The notes below the pieces were generated by a model, which did not search any database, had not been told where the DNA came from, and saw only the letters and a program-made list of their open reading frames with translations. Of a stretch of DNA of 64,000 nucleotides, positions 12,461 to 24,920 are shown in pieces (position 1 is the first letter of the stretch; the number at the start of each line of letters is the position of its first letter). Source of the stretch: Epiperipatus broadwayi (lineage: Eukaryota; Onychophora; Udeonychophora; Euonychophora; Peripatidae); contig JAQFVV010006199.1 of the NCBI GenBank assembly GCA_028023455.1, positions 312,001-376,000 on the forward strand. The letters run 5' to 3'. A program made the translations under genes and the position numbers.

Positions 12461-12485
12461 CCCCCCCCCCCCCAAAAAAAAAAAG
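12461..12485. repeat. C-run followed by A-run
   Basis: About 16 C residues are followed directly by about 11 A residues. The length of such runs is usually unreliable in assemblies. Confidence 0.85.
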
Positions 12486-13315
12486 AAACCCGATATCGCA
12501 GTTTAAAGCTTTACATTTGTTTTACATACTCACATCTAAATAAGAGTTAAAACAAAAAGCTTATTTGGAGTGAAATTTACGTACTTGGTTTATTTGTTTC
12601 CTTTAAAACCCAAAAGAGAAATCCCAACAGTCTTCTTTCTGTTAAACACAAACATATGCATACATACGTACATACATATGCATAATTAAAAATCAATTTC
12701 TATAATGCCTAGATGTAAATTTATTTTATAAAAATTGCATTTCTCGAGGATATTTTTACGTTCTTTTTTTTATTAAACAAATAAATCAATAAATTTATTT
12801 GATTATTAAACCAATTGATGCATAAATGTAAGAATTGTGTTTTAACTAAGTCAGATAAATTTTGTTCAGACGTGGCCACATGATGAGCGAAATTAACTCT
12901 TTTTATTAGCCTTTTTAATATCTAATTTAAAGTTTTATAAAATAACAAAAGATGATAGAAATATCAATAATTAAATCCATCTGTATGCTAATAAAAGAAA
13001 ATTCTTCTAATTAAAAATACAAGTTTTGCCTAAAGCTTTACTGATTAAAGATTTTAAAAGAAAAAAATATATATCTATGCACATATATACACGCAGCAAA
13101 ATTTGTTTAATTAAAAGGGGGAACTAAAATAATTTGAATAAAACCGTATTTCAATTTACCCAAAAAACAACTTGAACACAAAATCAAAAAATACTGAAAA
13201 AAAATTAAAAAACTGAGAACTTTAATCTATTTTCCTTTTTATTTATTTACGTTTTTTGTTTCATAAGTTTTACGTGTGTTTATACATTCATATATATTTA
13301 TGATATCTCTGTATT

Positions 13316-13580
<265 letters not shown>

Positions 13581-13784
13581 GCTGATGGATAGTTGCGATA
13601 GGATTGACCTAGGATGAAAGATGCACTGATAAAAACAAAATTTTAAAAATATATATAGCTTGTAAAGAATACTCTCTCAAAAGCAATTGTTTTTGAATAA
13701 TTGATCTGTCCTCTAGTTAGAGTTTGTCAATTTTGTGAGATATGGGAATGGTTATTCCATCCTATCTTTGTTGTTTATATCAAT

Positions 13785-14033
13785 TATTGTCATTAAAAAC
13801 TTTAGCCAGAGGGGTGAATTTGTGAATCAATTGAATCATTATTGCCAATTATTTTAAATCGATTAAAATATCTGATTTAAAAAGTAGAGTAATTTATCAT
13901 CATTTACACCCTTTGCTATCAAAGATTTAAATTAAATAGATGTATAAGATTAGGAGAAATTACGTTGTTAATCAGATATTTTAAACAATTTAAAATAATT
14001 GATAATACTCTGGCTACATTGCTAATGACAATC
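13785..14033. mobile_element. Hairpin MITE
   Basis: The two halves are inverted copies. The left arm runs from ATTGTCATTA through TAGCCAGAG to AATTATTTTAAATCGATTAA and AAATATCTGATT. The right arm carries the complements in reverse order: AATCAGATATTTT, AATTTAAAATAATTGATAAT, CTCTGGCTA and TAATGACAAT. The element is about 250 bp with no coding capacity. The superfamily is not evident and I did not see a convincing target duplication. Confidence 0.6.
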
Positions 14034-14525
14034 ATCTATACAAAAAACGGATATACCGATATGAGGATGGGGCATTTTCATATCACACAACATTGTCAAA
14101 GTCGGTAGCTAAAAGACAAACTCACTATTTAAAAATAGATGTTTTGATGAAAGTACATTATTCGCCACATGTTAAAGATATGTTATCATTGTAATTATTT
14201 AACATTATATACATATATGCAAACACGTACACAAATACATATATATATAATGAATGTGTGCATATATATATTTTCTTTATTACTGAACCTTTCCCACCCA
14301 ACATTAGAGACTTTTCAAAATACACTTTTCTAATACAATCACATGACATTAAAAATAATATAATTTTTGTACATAATAATCTAGATAAAATTTCAGCTAT
14401 GTTGTAACCAGGCAATAAAACATTCAAACTAACAATGCAAGTTGAAATTATAACATCTAGTAATAGTATTTGTCTGGCTCGTATTAAGACAAAAATGAAA
14501 CAGCTTTTAGTTTAATACTCTAGTT

Positions 14526-14560
14526 CAGGGGTTTCCAACATTTTTGTACCCTAGAGTACA
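14526..14560 (+). repeat. hAT-like terminal inverted repeat (one end)
   Basis: CAGGGGTTTCCAACATTTTT followed by GTACCC resembles the CAG(G/T)GGTT..CAAC termini common in animal hAT elements. It lies downstream of the hAT transposase relic, as expected for the 3' end. The matching end was not located. Confidence 0.55.
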
Positions 14561-15054
14561 TTATAAATACTGATAAAATGGCGGACACAAACTTTTTTCA
14601 ATGAGAAGAATTAAAAAATTATTTTTCTTTTATTTTTCATAATACTGAAAAAGTTATTTTTTAGTTTTTAAATTACTCCAACAATAATTAGGTTCTAAAA
14701 AAGTCTTCAGGTGCCTGGTAACAAAATTTAAAGTTGGATTAAATTTTTTGGGTATGTTTATGATTTTCTTTTTTTAAACTAAGATTTTTATTTTTTTATT
14801 TTTTTTAGATTTAATAATGCACAATTGTTTTTGTATTATAAATTTAAGCAAAATAATTGTTGACTTTAAGGTTTCCTTTTGCATAAGTTCTATTAAAAGA
14901 AAAGAAAGAAAATTATGTTTCTGAAAAAATATTTGTAATTTTGTTTAAATTATAAATTTAACAGAAAACATGTTGTTATAATGATAATAAAAAACTATTA
15001 CATATAATAACAAAAATATGCTAATCAATGAGTCGAGATTTGTATTTTGATTAT

Positions 15055-15620
15055 TTATCTTTTCAGCATATATGTATTGAAATGTATCAGTGATATGAGG
15101 GGTAGGTCATGTGAAAGTCTGTGCTCATATACCCTATATATTACATATATTGATACAGGTATATAATAAGCCTGTATTCCAGTCATTACATAGTAGAGAT
15201 GTCTGCCCACCCCTTGTTTCTGTATTAAATGAATTATGTCCTGTACATGAGGGGTCAAATTGACTTTAGGTCAACAAGAGTTTGCCAAGAACTTTGGCCT
15301 CAGGGTGGCCTTTGAGCAGTCCATCATCAGATTTTCAATTGGATGGACAGTTGAAGAATTGGAGTGTGGAGTGGATTAAAGCCTGTCCATTAAAGGATTG
15401 CATATATGTGTAGAGATGATAATCTGGATCAACTGATGATTGCTGGTTTAGCATAAAATACGGTAAATTGGTGATTATTTATCTTTTCAACATATATGTG
15501 TTCAAGGGTATCAGTGATATGAGATAGAGTGGTGAGCAGTGGGTCATGTGAAAGTCTGTGCTCATATACCTCATATATTAAATATTCATGACTGAAAACA
15601 AGATTACACACAGGTATGTG
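15055..15620. repeat. Foldback family F2 copy, two related modules
   Basis: Two modules of the same repeat lie in direct order (about 15,055-15,135 and 15,473-15,585). They share TCAGTGATATGAG, GGTCATGTGAAAGTCTGTGC and CATATATG(T)G blocks. The block ACTGATGATTGCTGGTTTAGC near 15,432 matches the F2 copies at 10,590 and 22,900. Short ORFs on both strands here are by-products. Confidence 0.55.
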
Positions 15621-15719
15621 GACTGAAAAAATATTTTATCTTGAATACTGCTCTTTTTAAGAATGAAAACATTTCTCTGCCAATTAGATTCCAGAAGTTC
15701 TCATCTAATATATAGGATT

Positions 15720-17130
15720 TTAGCACAATATTATTCTGAAAATCCAAAATTTCTAGCTTCAGTTCTTCTGTTTTTACTTAAAAAAACTTCTGCAATGTGT
15801 GCTGCTATATCTATTATATTTACTTGATAAGTAAAAGGATTGGTAAGAAAGATAATCATGGACTTAATGAGAGTAATCTGCTGAAATCTCTCCTCAAATT
15901 GTTTTTGAAGCACTTAGTGTTTAACAAAAGATGACAAGTTAAATTCCCTACCAGCTATCATTTTTTTCATAGTTAGAAAATGCGTGAGAGACTTCATCTG
16001 TAGATTTGATGTCCACAAAATCAATTTTGCTTTAAATAAATTTATAGATCTTGTCATTTTTACTACATGTTTATCTTTTTCCTGCAGCTCCAGATTTAAG
16101 GAATTCATTTTTTTTGTTGTCTTGAAAAATGTACAAATCAACTAGCCAGCAAACGTTTGTTAGTTCGTCAAATTTTTTATTTTTTGTGATTAAATTTTTT
16201 TTATTTCATTTTTTCTATTTCATCTGTCAAACTTACAAATTCTGTCAGAATTTTTATCTTTATTGGGTCAATGTATTTCAGTATGCAGGATAAGATCAAG
16301 TTCTTTAATTTTGACATTTGCAAATAGAACTTTGAAAAGTCAGTGTTGCAAAGGAGCTGCTCAAATAGAATTGATTATTTTCATAACTATTTTCATTATT
16401 TGTGCAAGGTCAATACTCTACCACATAAAATTTCTTGATGGATAATACAGTAGTAGAACATAAAGTTTGGAAATGATTAATTTTTTTTTTGCAAAAAGCA
16501 ATACATATTATGATATTACCAACCATTGCTGATGCCCCATCAGTGGTTATAGCATACAGTGTGTGTAAAGGCATATTTTTGATTTGCCAATATATTGTGA
16601 ATGTATTATAAATAACCTCACCCATTGTTCATTCTTTCATTGATAATATTATCAGTAGATCTTCTTTCATAATGAGAAGTGCTAATACCATTCTCACTAT
16701 AACTACTAACTAAACTGTGTCAGATGTGCATGTTGAGTCATCAAATTGTAGAAATCACTACTCACATACTTACAAATCACTCTTAATCTGACTTTGAATG
16801 TTTATTGAAATTTCATGTATTCTTCTTGTAACTGTGTTATTTGACATATTATAATTCTTGTGCTGCTAATAATCTTATGTTTGCTAGAAAATCGAATAAA
16901 CAGTCAGCACCAATCAGAAATACTTCTCTTAACAATACACCATCCTAGAATTGCTTTTCTTTCTTTTCTAGCATGTAAGAAATTTTTATTTCATAGTTTT
17001 TTAAAGGCATTCTATATTAAATACTTAGATATCTGATAGTTTTATTACTATGTTGTTTAGAAATTGTTTTTCTTCTGGCATTCGCATTAGTTTTTTAATT
17101 TTATTTTTCTGACTCATGACTAAAATTATC
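15720..17130 (-). pseudogene. hAT transposase relic (ZBED/SCAND3/FAM200-like)
   Basis: Reading leftward, the following features appear in order. First is a basic N-terminal stretch near 17,110 (MSQKNKIKK). Next, about 16,860-16,760, is NNTVTRR(I)HE followed by QSQIKSD, matching the start of the hAT catalytic core. Then comes an FYNLMTQHAHLTQF-like segment in the position of the family's 'LDESTD' strand. At about 16,560 is YAITTDGASAMVG, the conserved DGA motif. At 16,080-15,990 is LQEKDKHVVKMTRSINLFKAK, typical of the helical region, and near 15,740 RNFGFSE. Several stops and frame changes separate these blocks, and the C-terminal dimerisation part was not found. The protein family is known to cut and join hAT ends; this copy cannot. 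Confidence 0.75.
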
Positions 17131-19985
17131 ATGAAATATTTTTTTAGAATTTTTTTTTAAAGTCAGCATTTTCAATGATAAAGGAAATAAACAAACAAGA
17201 AAACTAAATTAATAATACCTTTACAAAATATGAGCTATATAACCAATGAACCAAGAAGGACAATGCATTTTAAAGTGTTTTGCACATGTAAATATATAAG
17301 CATTCAAAAGCATTTTTGTTAAAACATTTGCGTTGATTGATTTAGCTATTTTATATTTGGTATTACAGTAGGAATTATTGCAAAGCGCATGTGCAACAGC
17401 TTAATGATGTTTAGCTATTACAGTTTATAAAACTTCGCGCTATATAAAATAATTGATTTATTTACATTAGTAAAACAGACATATTCATTTTTTATTTTTC
17501 TAAATAATATATTGTTTTAATTAATTTTCTTATTTTTAATAATAACTAAGATAATAAAAAAATATTTTGCCATTATCTTTACTTAAACCGAAGATTACTT
17601 ATATGGAAAATTAATTGCACAATTTAAGCCTCGATTTAGTTACATTGATATTTCATTAATTTAAAATGCGTTTGTTTATAGACAGCACATGAAAGAAAGT
17701 ATATTAAGTTTAATGCTTTCTAATACTGTAATTTATAAAAGTTATGTGATATATTCCATCTTTAAATATAATTAAAATATGTACTATTAAGAAAATAAAT
17801 ATAATATCTCAAATACTGTATTGTAATGACATCTAGAAATAGGAAGATTTTGAAAAGTGAATAATTCGAATTAGATGAATTAAATTAGTCATTAAGCCTT
17901 ACAATAAGTACTCATTTTATAACTTAGTGATTATTGCTCAAACTTTAATTCAGTTGCAAAACATATTCCTTGAATGATTTATATGTTAGACAAGATGGTT
18001 TATAGAGGAGTCCACTGTATTACAACTATTTCTATCATCTATGTCAATAATCTTTTATGCATGCAACCATAGCAGATGTTGTAAACCATGTTACTTTTAC
18101 ATTAGTTTTTAAAAAGTCTTACTTTTGCTGAAAAATTAAACTTTTGTTGTAAATCCAGATGCAAAATAATTCATTAGTAATATGATCATCATACAAGGTC
18201 CCAACTAAAGACTTGATATATTAAATCTGTCTCATAATAATTTTTTTCAACCCAAATGCTTTGCGAGTTTCATGTTTCTATTTTGCCTTTTTTAATGAAT
18301 CATTTTTTTTCTAACAAAAACAATGAGATGACATGTAACTGAAATCTATTTTCATGAATAAAATAAGGAAATGAAAAATAATCTCTGAATCAATTAGCAA
18401 AATAAAAATGAATCAATAATTTTTTATTATATACATAAAAAATTGAAAATGTAGGTATCATTTATTTTTAGTACTTTTGATTATATATATTGTACAGGAC
18501 ATCCACATGAGTTAAGAACATCAGTCACTTGAGAATTTCACTAGGCTACTTCAAGTGCCTAGAAAATTTATTTGGGATAACTGAATATTCACTAATGATG
18601 ATGAGCTGCCCTAAAAAAATAAATTACTTACCCCTGAGACTAGTTCAGCTTAGAACATGAGACTCTTAGCTATTTAACAATTGATAGACAAACAACATAA
18701 AATAAACTTCAGCCAAATTTTAATTAATAATAATAATAATAATAATAACAATGTTTATTAAAATTAAAAGAAAAGTTAAAAAATCAAAATTTTAATAGAT
18801 ACATCATCTATGAATATTAACTGAATACTTTATTATTGACAGCTTTGACAATTAATTTGATTCTCCAATTCAATTACATCAATAAGATTAAAATAATATT
18901 TTAACAATGGTTTTTATAAAATAGGATGTATAATCTTTGTGTGGAAGACTTTTAATAAGAAAAAAAGAAAGTATTCAATTTATCTCCTTGGACACATATG
19001 TATATACGCACTAAGAATAAAGACATGCGTGTTCAGCATTATCTAAATCACTTAATAATTATAGGTAAAATAAGAAAGGCTATTTAATATATGAGATGCA
19101 ATTCTTTCTAAGAATACCATGCAAAAACAATCAAGTCAATGATTCAATGATTGGTAGCCATGGTTTAAAACAATATGAGCTCAATCAGAATGCTGTGGTC
19201 AGAGGTTCTGAAGAATTCGCCAATATATAGTGATAATAACAAAAAAGTATATACTGATAATAACAAAAAAGTGGGTGAGATAGCTATATCAAAGCTAGGC
19301 CACACCAGAATAAATAGACTGTGCTGAAGGCTGTAAATGATCAGGGCAACCAGAGGAAATACAATACTACTAACACCAGTGAAATAAAAAAAAAGTTCTA
19401 TAAAATAACCATGGATTTTGTGTGGATTTAAGTCCACACACACAAGTAGATGAATACTTTTACATAGTGCATGTTCTACACAAGCATTGAAATATTTTAA
19501 CAAATGTAAATCAAATCACACATATATGAAATAAATTGATTATCACTATATAAAAGAAAAAGTTAATATGAAACATTATTACAAATATTCTTTAAAAGAT
19601 TTTACTGATTGATTGAACTTCAGACTTGTTTTCTTAAAAAACACTTAAGTTTTAACCCATCTGTATACTGACAGATTTCTTCTTTGTTACTTATTTTAGT
19701 TTTCAACTTTCACTTTAATATTAAACCATTATTATTTATCAGAATCTAATAAATTTGACCTCATTTGATAGATATTTTTATTTAGAAATTAAATAAATTT
19801 TTAAAAAATCACATTTGATAATTATTTAAAAAAATTATATTTTAATCAAAACAAAGTGGTTTCATCATCAAATTTTAGTGGAAACAGATTCAATTTTCAA
19901 AATGAATGCAATCTTCTTTGTTTGATGTTGAGTTTAAAAATCTAAATAAATTATTTTTAATATCTAGTAAATCTATCATTTTTTG
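17131..19985. other. AT-rich non-genic DNA
   Basis: No gene could be supported. There is a short (TAA)n tract near 18,725-18,750. A block near 18,030 (CTATTTCTATCATCTATGT) faintly resembles the tail of SINE family S2 in reverse. The 112-residue minus-strand frame at 19,165-19,503 is hydrophobic and has no recognisable motif. Confidence 0.5.
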
Positions 19986-19990
19986 TCAAG

Positions 19991-20088
19991 CATTGGTGGT
20001 CAAGAGTTCAATGATGGCTGCTTTATTAGCAGTTATCCCAGGTTAGCAAATTCACTTACCGGCTGATGCTATGACACATGAGGAAAAA
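19991..20088 (+). mobile_element. tRNA-derived SINE, family S1, diverged copy
   Basis: The head (CATTGGTGGTCAAGAG...) and the tail (GGCTGATGCTATGACACAT, followed by an A-rich run) match the SINE at 1064-1155. Both Pol III boxes are damaged, so this is an old copy. Confidence 0.65.
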
Positions 20089-20089
20089 A

Positions 20090-22470
20090 AGATTAAAATT
20101 TTTTTGTAATTTTTACAATATTGATAAATGTTATAAAAGACTGTTTAGTGATGACATTTCTAGACAGTTGTATTTCTAGCAACCGTAATCTCTATGGTAA
20201 CTTTATTCAAAAAAAATATTCTTTTATATTTAAAAATAAAACATTTCTGTAAAAAATAAATATATAATAGTATATATTTTTGATTTCTAATAATTATTAC
20301 ACAATTACTATTCAAAAATAATCATAAACTTCCAAAAAATCAAGTTTTTAGACCATCATAATATTTTTTCAAAATAATCTTGCAAAGTTTAAGATCACTA
20401 AATATATAATAGACACTCATCATTGTGGAGGTTAAGAAACTTTGAAGACCCACTTATTTAGTTATTCTGACAGCTTTCAAATTTTTTTGAAATTAAAATA
20501 TTAGAAAAAATATATACATGAATTTTAAAGGTATAAAAAAAAAAGGTTTGCAAAATTTCTCTGTAGAGGTCAAAAAACACAAATTCAATTTCTTGACTTT
20601 CAGCCTGATTAAACATTGTAATGAAAAACTGAAAGATTGGATATTCAAAGAGGAAGAGAGAATAATAAAATTATTCTATAATACTATTTATTCTGAAATT
20701 AAGATTTTATTTAAAACTATCAATCTCCCAATGAAAGAAGAAAGAGAATTTTTTTCTATCATAAATTTTTTTTAACATAAATTCTAAATTAAGGCATATG
20801 CTAAAAAAACAGTAAAACATTCAACATAACTTATACATATAATATCAATTAATAGATGCATAAAAAAATACATTTAAATCTAATATTGTAGTTAACAAAA
20901 AGTAATGTGCATATTTGTAAGGAAAACACATATCAATACCTGGCTTATTTTAAGGTATATAAAAGTTTACATTATCACCGAATCCTTAAGTATGCCACTC
21001 TTGTTTTCCATGAATTCATTAAAGATGTAGCTACTTTTGTCCATTTTGTTATTATATCTTATGCTGTCTGTTAGTTAAAAGACTCTTTGTAGAATGATGT
21101 TGGAGACTGGAGATAGGCTTAGAGCATAGAGTTCACCATTGGTAAGTGCCTAGACACATATAATCAGGAAAACACTACTAGGAATAATTGGTCAGTTCAT
21201 TTTCTAACTGCATGCCACTTGTCATGAACTGTTGTCAGAGTATCAATAATATTGATAGAAAAACTGACAAGAAGTGAGGCTTGTCATACAGAATGAAAAG
21301 TGTCAATGTCTAGAATATGATTTTGACAAGTTAAGCAAGGAATAATGGGTCTACTGAATGAATCTAATACAATCTACTGAAAAGAAAAAATGGAACAATA
21401 GATTTTGCAAAAACTTTTATACACATTCGATCTATTGTTCTCCCACATAAATTTTTCTGGAATTTTCTAGATTAACATTTTAAAATAGCCAGATTTTTAA
21501 TTAATTCATACTTAAAATAGAACATTTTTATATTCCATACTACTTAATTTTATTACATATCTTATCTAAACAATGCTTAACTTTTAAATTTTGTTATTAC
21601 AGCAGAATAAAATTTTATTTTGAGGTTAAACATTGCTATACAATTTTTAAAAATAATCTTATATAAAAGATATGAAATTTATTTACAAAGTTTTTTTTTT
21701 TTTGAGAAAATTTTTTTTTTACATTACTTTTAGAAAATAACAAAATTATTTTACCAATAAAGTGCATGTATATACATGTGATCAGACTTTTTATAATATA
21801 CATTTAGAATAAAATTAAATTAACAAATTTCTAAATTAATTTGAAGTAGAATTTTTTTAACTGAAACCCCCTCTTGGTTTAATACATGTTTGAAACATAG
21901 CAAAGCATGTTTCAATATATATAATGAATTGAAAATGTATATATTCAATACATAGTGAATTCTTAATACATTTCATCTGCATATATAATTTTTTAATATT
22001 TATCATCTTTTTTAAGTCCTAAATTTAGAAGTATAGAAATATGCATCTTCTATTTTTTAAAGTGTCATTTTTTTTGCATTTATCATTAACAAATCATGGT
22101 CTTAATGCATTATTTATTTGCACTAGGTGTTTTTTTGATTTGAATTGTCATTATTAATCTTATTAAATAATGATAGTAATAATAATATCTTTTTTTGCCT
22201 CTTTTAATCCTTAGAATTCAAAGATATAATAATTGTTTTATTTTTGGAAAGAATTTAAATTGCCCCCTCCTACCATATTTTCTCCCATTTATTATTAATT
22301 GAGATATTTTTATTACAGCTTTTTTTATATTAAAAATCATAAAGAAAGGTTTTTGTCTTATTTACAGCATTTTCTTAAAATACTTAACATCACCACAGTT
22401 ATAAAGTAGAAAATTTTTCATAAGCAAGTTATGTCAATTTATTTATTTACTTATTTATTTTCATTTTAGA
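20090..22470. other. AT-rich non-genic DNA
   Basis: No feature can be supported. The 85-residue plus-strand frame at 20,518-20,775 is lysine-, phenylalanine- and isoleucine-rich, has no known domain and lies in AT-rich DNA, so it is probably chance. The stretch near 21,000-21,450 is less AT-rich than its surroundings and may be an old unidentified repeat. Confidence 0.4.
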
Positions 22471-22534
22471 ATTTTTCAATTTATATTTGTCCTCCACTCC
22501 ATCTCAAGCAACCAATACACATGACCACATACAT

Positions 22535-22550
22535 GCAAAAAAGATAGATG

Positions 22551-22592
<42 letters not shown>

Positions 22593-22609
22593 CATCTATC
22601 TTGCATGTA
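22535..22609. repeat. Near-perfect (TA)n-centred palindrome
   Basis: AGATAGATGATGCC is followed by about 30 bp of TA and then GGCATCATCTATCT, continuing into GCATGTAT, the complement of the ATACATGC before it. The right arm of the same foldback element has nothing equivalent, so this palindrome is extra to the element. It may be an assembly or library artefact. Confidence 0.8.
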
Positions 22610-22623
22610 TGCTCTTCCGATCT
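22610..22623 (+). other. Sequence identical to the 3' end of Illumina adapters
   Basis: TGCTCTTCCGATCT matches the last 14 bases of the standard Illumina read-2 adapter. It sits exactly where the artificial-looking palindrome ends and a second TA run begins. A chance match of this length at such a junction is unlikely, so residual adapter in the assembly is the likely explanation. Confidence 0.75.
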
Positions 22624-23156
22624 CTATATATATATATATATATATAGCCAGCTCTTAATCAACAGGTTTCAATCTTCTCACCCTTTCAACTCTTCAACCG
22701 TGCTACTCAAAGTTTTTATTGCATTTGATATTATAGTCATTCCCACATAAACATTATGTTTCATTGCCAGTATTTTAATGAAATGGAGGGTTTATAGGTG
22801 GAAGGGTGATGAGATTGAAACCTACTTAGTAAAGTTTAAAGAATTGCTATCTTAATATAAACTGAGCACTGATTGTATATATGTGTGAGGGATTATGATC
22901 TGGCCAAACTGATCCAGGGCTGGTTCTGCATGAAATATATATATATATTGGGTTTCATCTATCTTTTTCATGTGTATATGGTCATGTGTAGTGGTTGCAT
23001 GAGATGGAGTGGAGGATGAATGTAGACTGAAAAATTCTAAATCCTAATCTCTCTACTTACATGTATAAAAAATATTCAGTATAAGCAAATTACGTATATC
23101 CTTATAAGTAAATTATTTATTTTTTATAATAAATTAGCGATTAACATTGTATTTGT

Positions 23157-23340
23157 ATGTTAGACTATTTCCATCATCTAATATTATATGTTAAAAGTCT
23201 TTAAAAAATATAAATTATTTAAATTTCCCAATTACATTCATCTGTTAGTAATAGTACATAGGTTAGTATATAAAAATGTTCAATTTTTTTAATTCTCCTC
23301 CTTCTTTGGGTATTGTTCGCTTAACCAGTGATAGTACTAG
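23157..23340 (-). mobile_element. tRNA-derived SINE, family S2, 5'-truncated copy
   Basis: On the minus strand this matches the tail of the SINE at 34,687-34,967. Shared blocks include CCATGCTAGTACTATCACTGG, the AGAAG(A/G)(A/T)GGAGAAT box, ATATACTAACC and the CATTAGATGATGGAAATAGTC-like end. The tRNA head with its boxes is missing: homology stops at CCCATGCTAG. Confidence 0.65.
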
Positions 23341-23379
23341 CATGGGAAATTTAAATAAAGTTATTTTTTTCTAAGAACA

Positions 23380-23455
23380 TTCAATATTTAATATTAGATG
23401 ATAGAAATAGTCCAACATCTAAATAAACTAAATTGCTGTCATCACAAACCTTTAG
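23380..23455 (+). mobile_element. 3' fragment of SINE family S2
   Basis: AATATTAGATGATAGAAATAGTCC and GTCATCACAAACCTTTAG match the extreme 3' end of the S2 SINE, on the opposite strand to its neighbour at 23,157-23,340. Together they form a large inverted pair with ends of about 20 bp that are nearly complementary. Confidence 0.6.
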
Positions 23456-23459
23456 TAAA

Positions 23460-24915
23460 TAGTGATTGTTATTTATTTATATGCATTCTAGTGCTTCAAT
23501 TTTACTTTTTTCGCCCCTAACTAATTATTAAAATGGTTGTCCGTTTCTATATATATACCTATACATGGATGTGCATGCTTGGATGTGCATTTTATATATT
23601 ATTTATAATGTAGAGTCAATTATTAATATATATTATTCAAATAATTATTACTAATAGTTGTTTTGGAATTACCAAAACTATTTTCATTTGCATAACATTA
23701 TATCTCAAAAAATATAACTCTGTTTTTGTTTCTCTTGTGCTAAAAGGTTTAATATTTGAAGTCACAATTTATTTAGTAATTATGGCAAAAATATTCAGCA
23801 ACATGTTAATTCAGGTTTCTTTTAGTTGGCCTTGCAAGTTATAAAACTAAGTTATGATAACAGTGAAAAACTTTCACAGATAATGCTCAAATATTGTTTG
23901 ATCGTAATATTATGTTGCTTAGTTACTTCATCTGCTTTTGGGTAGAAAACAACATATATTATTATAAAAGATATTTATTTATCTTTTAATAAAATTCTAT
24001 TTTGCTTTTCCTTTTTATATTTTCTTAATATGTCTTTTTTGAAATGAATAATTTTAATCTATCATTATCACAAATTTTTCATTCTGTCCATCCTCTTTTT
24101 TTTTTTTGTTGGCAAAAATGATTATTCCAAACCAATACATTATTTCTTATTTATTTAATATTTTATTATCACTATCATTATAAATAATTTATATTCTATT
24201 ATTTGAAAAAACAGTCATAATTCAACAGATGATTTATTATTCACTTAATCTCATCTTTCATTTTTCAGGCTTCACCACTGAAATTAGCATATAAACTGAC
24301 ACTCTTTTGAAGCTTTTGTAATAAACACAGATTTATTTTAAATAAATGCTATACATTTTATCTTTTTTTTCTATTGTCATTTTTTAAAAACTATTTTTTT
24401 ATACAAACAAAATAAAAATTTGCAAATTTATAAAAAAAAATTTAAATAATCTTTTATTCTTAAGAAAAAATAATTACTTCTCATTATCAACTATATATAA
24501 ATCTTTAATCATCTCATGAAATATTGTATAATAACTAAAGATTATTATTTATATATATATAAAACAATAATTATAGCGATCTCTACTTTTATTATTAATA
24601 TTTTCATGTTTAGCACATATTCATTTTAAATGCTATAAATATCCTAATTGAAATTATTACTTTGCATGCATTATTTGTATTTTCCCTTTTTACTCTTTTT
24701 AAAATTCGCTTTATTATTCAGTTGTGTAATAATATACTACTGCAATTTGTAAGTTCCTTATTTGCAATAATAATATATATTTAATATCTGCGTCTCTTGA
24801 TATGGTAAATAAACAAAAGTTAATTTTAAAAAAATTAAAAATAAATATGTCTTATTTATTATTTAAATTTTGATTTTTAAGAATATTTTTAAAATTATAA
24901 ACTATCACTTACCAC
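23460..24915. other. AT-rich non-genic DNA
   Basis: I see no supportable gene or repeat. Composition is very AT-rich with long T runs. Confidence 0.5.
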
Positions 24916-24920
24916 AGGTA

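Larger units (their letters stand above)
14526..17130 (-). mobile_element. Degenerate hAT-type DNA transposon
   Basis: The span contains a broken minus-strand hAT transposase (about 15,720-17,130). A terminal sequence of hAT style, CAGGGGTTTCCAACATTTTT, lies at 14,526. Its partner terminus was not found upstream of the transposase, so the right border is only the end of recognisable coding sequence. A copy of foldback family F2 (15,055-15,620) sits between the terminus and the coding remains and probably inserted later. Confidence 0.6.
22475..23040. mobile_element. Foldback element, family F2, complete copy
   Basis: The outer arms are inverted copies: CCACTCCATCTCAAGCAACC ... CATGACCACATACATG on the left and CATGTGTATATGGTCATGTG ... 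GGTTGCATGAGATGGAGTGG on the right. A second inverted pair lies inside: GGTTTCAATCTTCTCACCCTT near 22,666 and AAGGGTGATGAGATTGAAACC near 22,805. The centre of symmetry is near 22,740. There is no coding capacity. The left arm carries an extra (TA)n palindrome and an adapter-like string, described separately, that the right arm lacks. Confidence 0.7.

Noticed and set aside
18628-18650. ACCCCTGAGACTAG as the missing right end of the hAT element
   Set aside because: Only CCCCTG matches; the GTTGGAAA part is absent and the flanking bases do not form an 8-bp duplication with those at 14,526.
20518-20775. 85-residue plus-strand ORF rich in K, F and I
   Set aside because: There is no motif, no repeat copy and no composition change from the AT-rich background; chance is the simplest explanation.
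22487-22750. 87-residue plus-strand ORF across the (TA)n tract
   Set aside because: It translates the TA run (YIYIYI) and the foldback arm, and crosses the adapter-like string.
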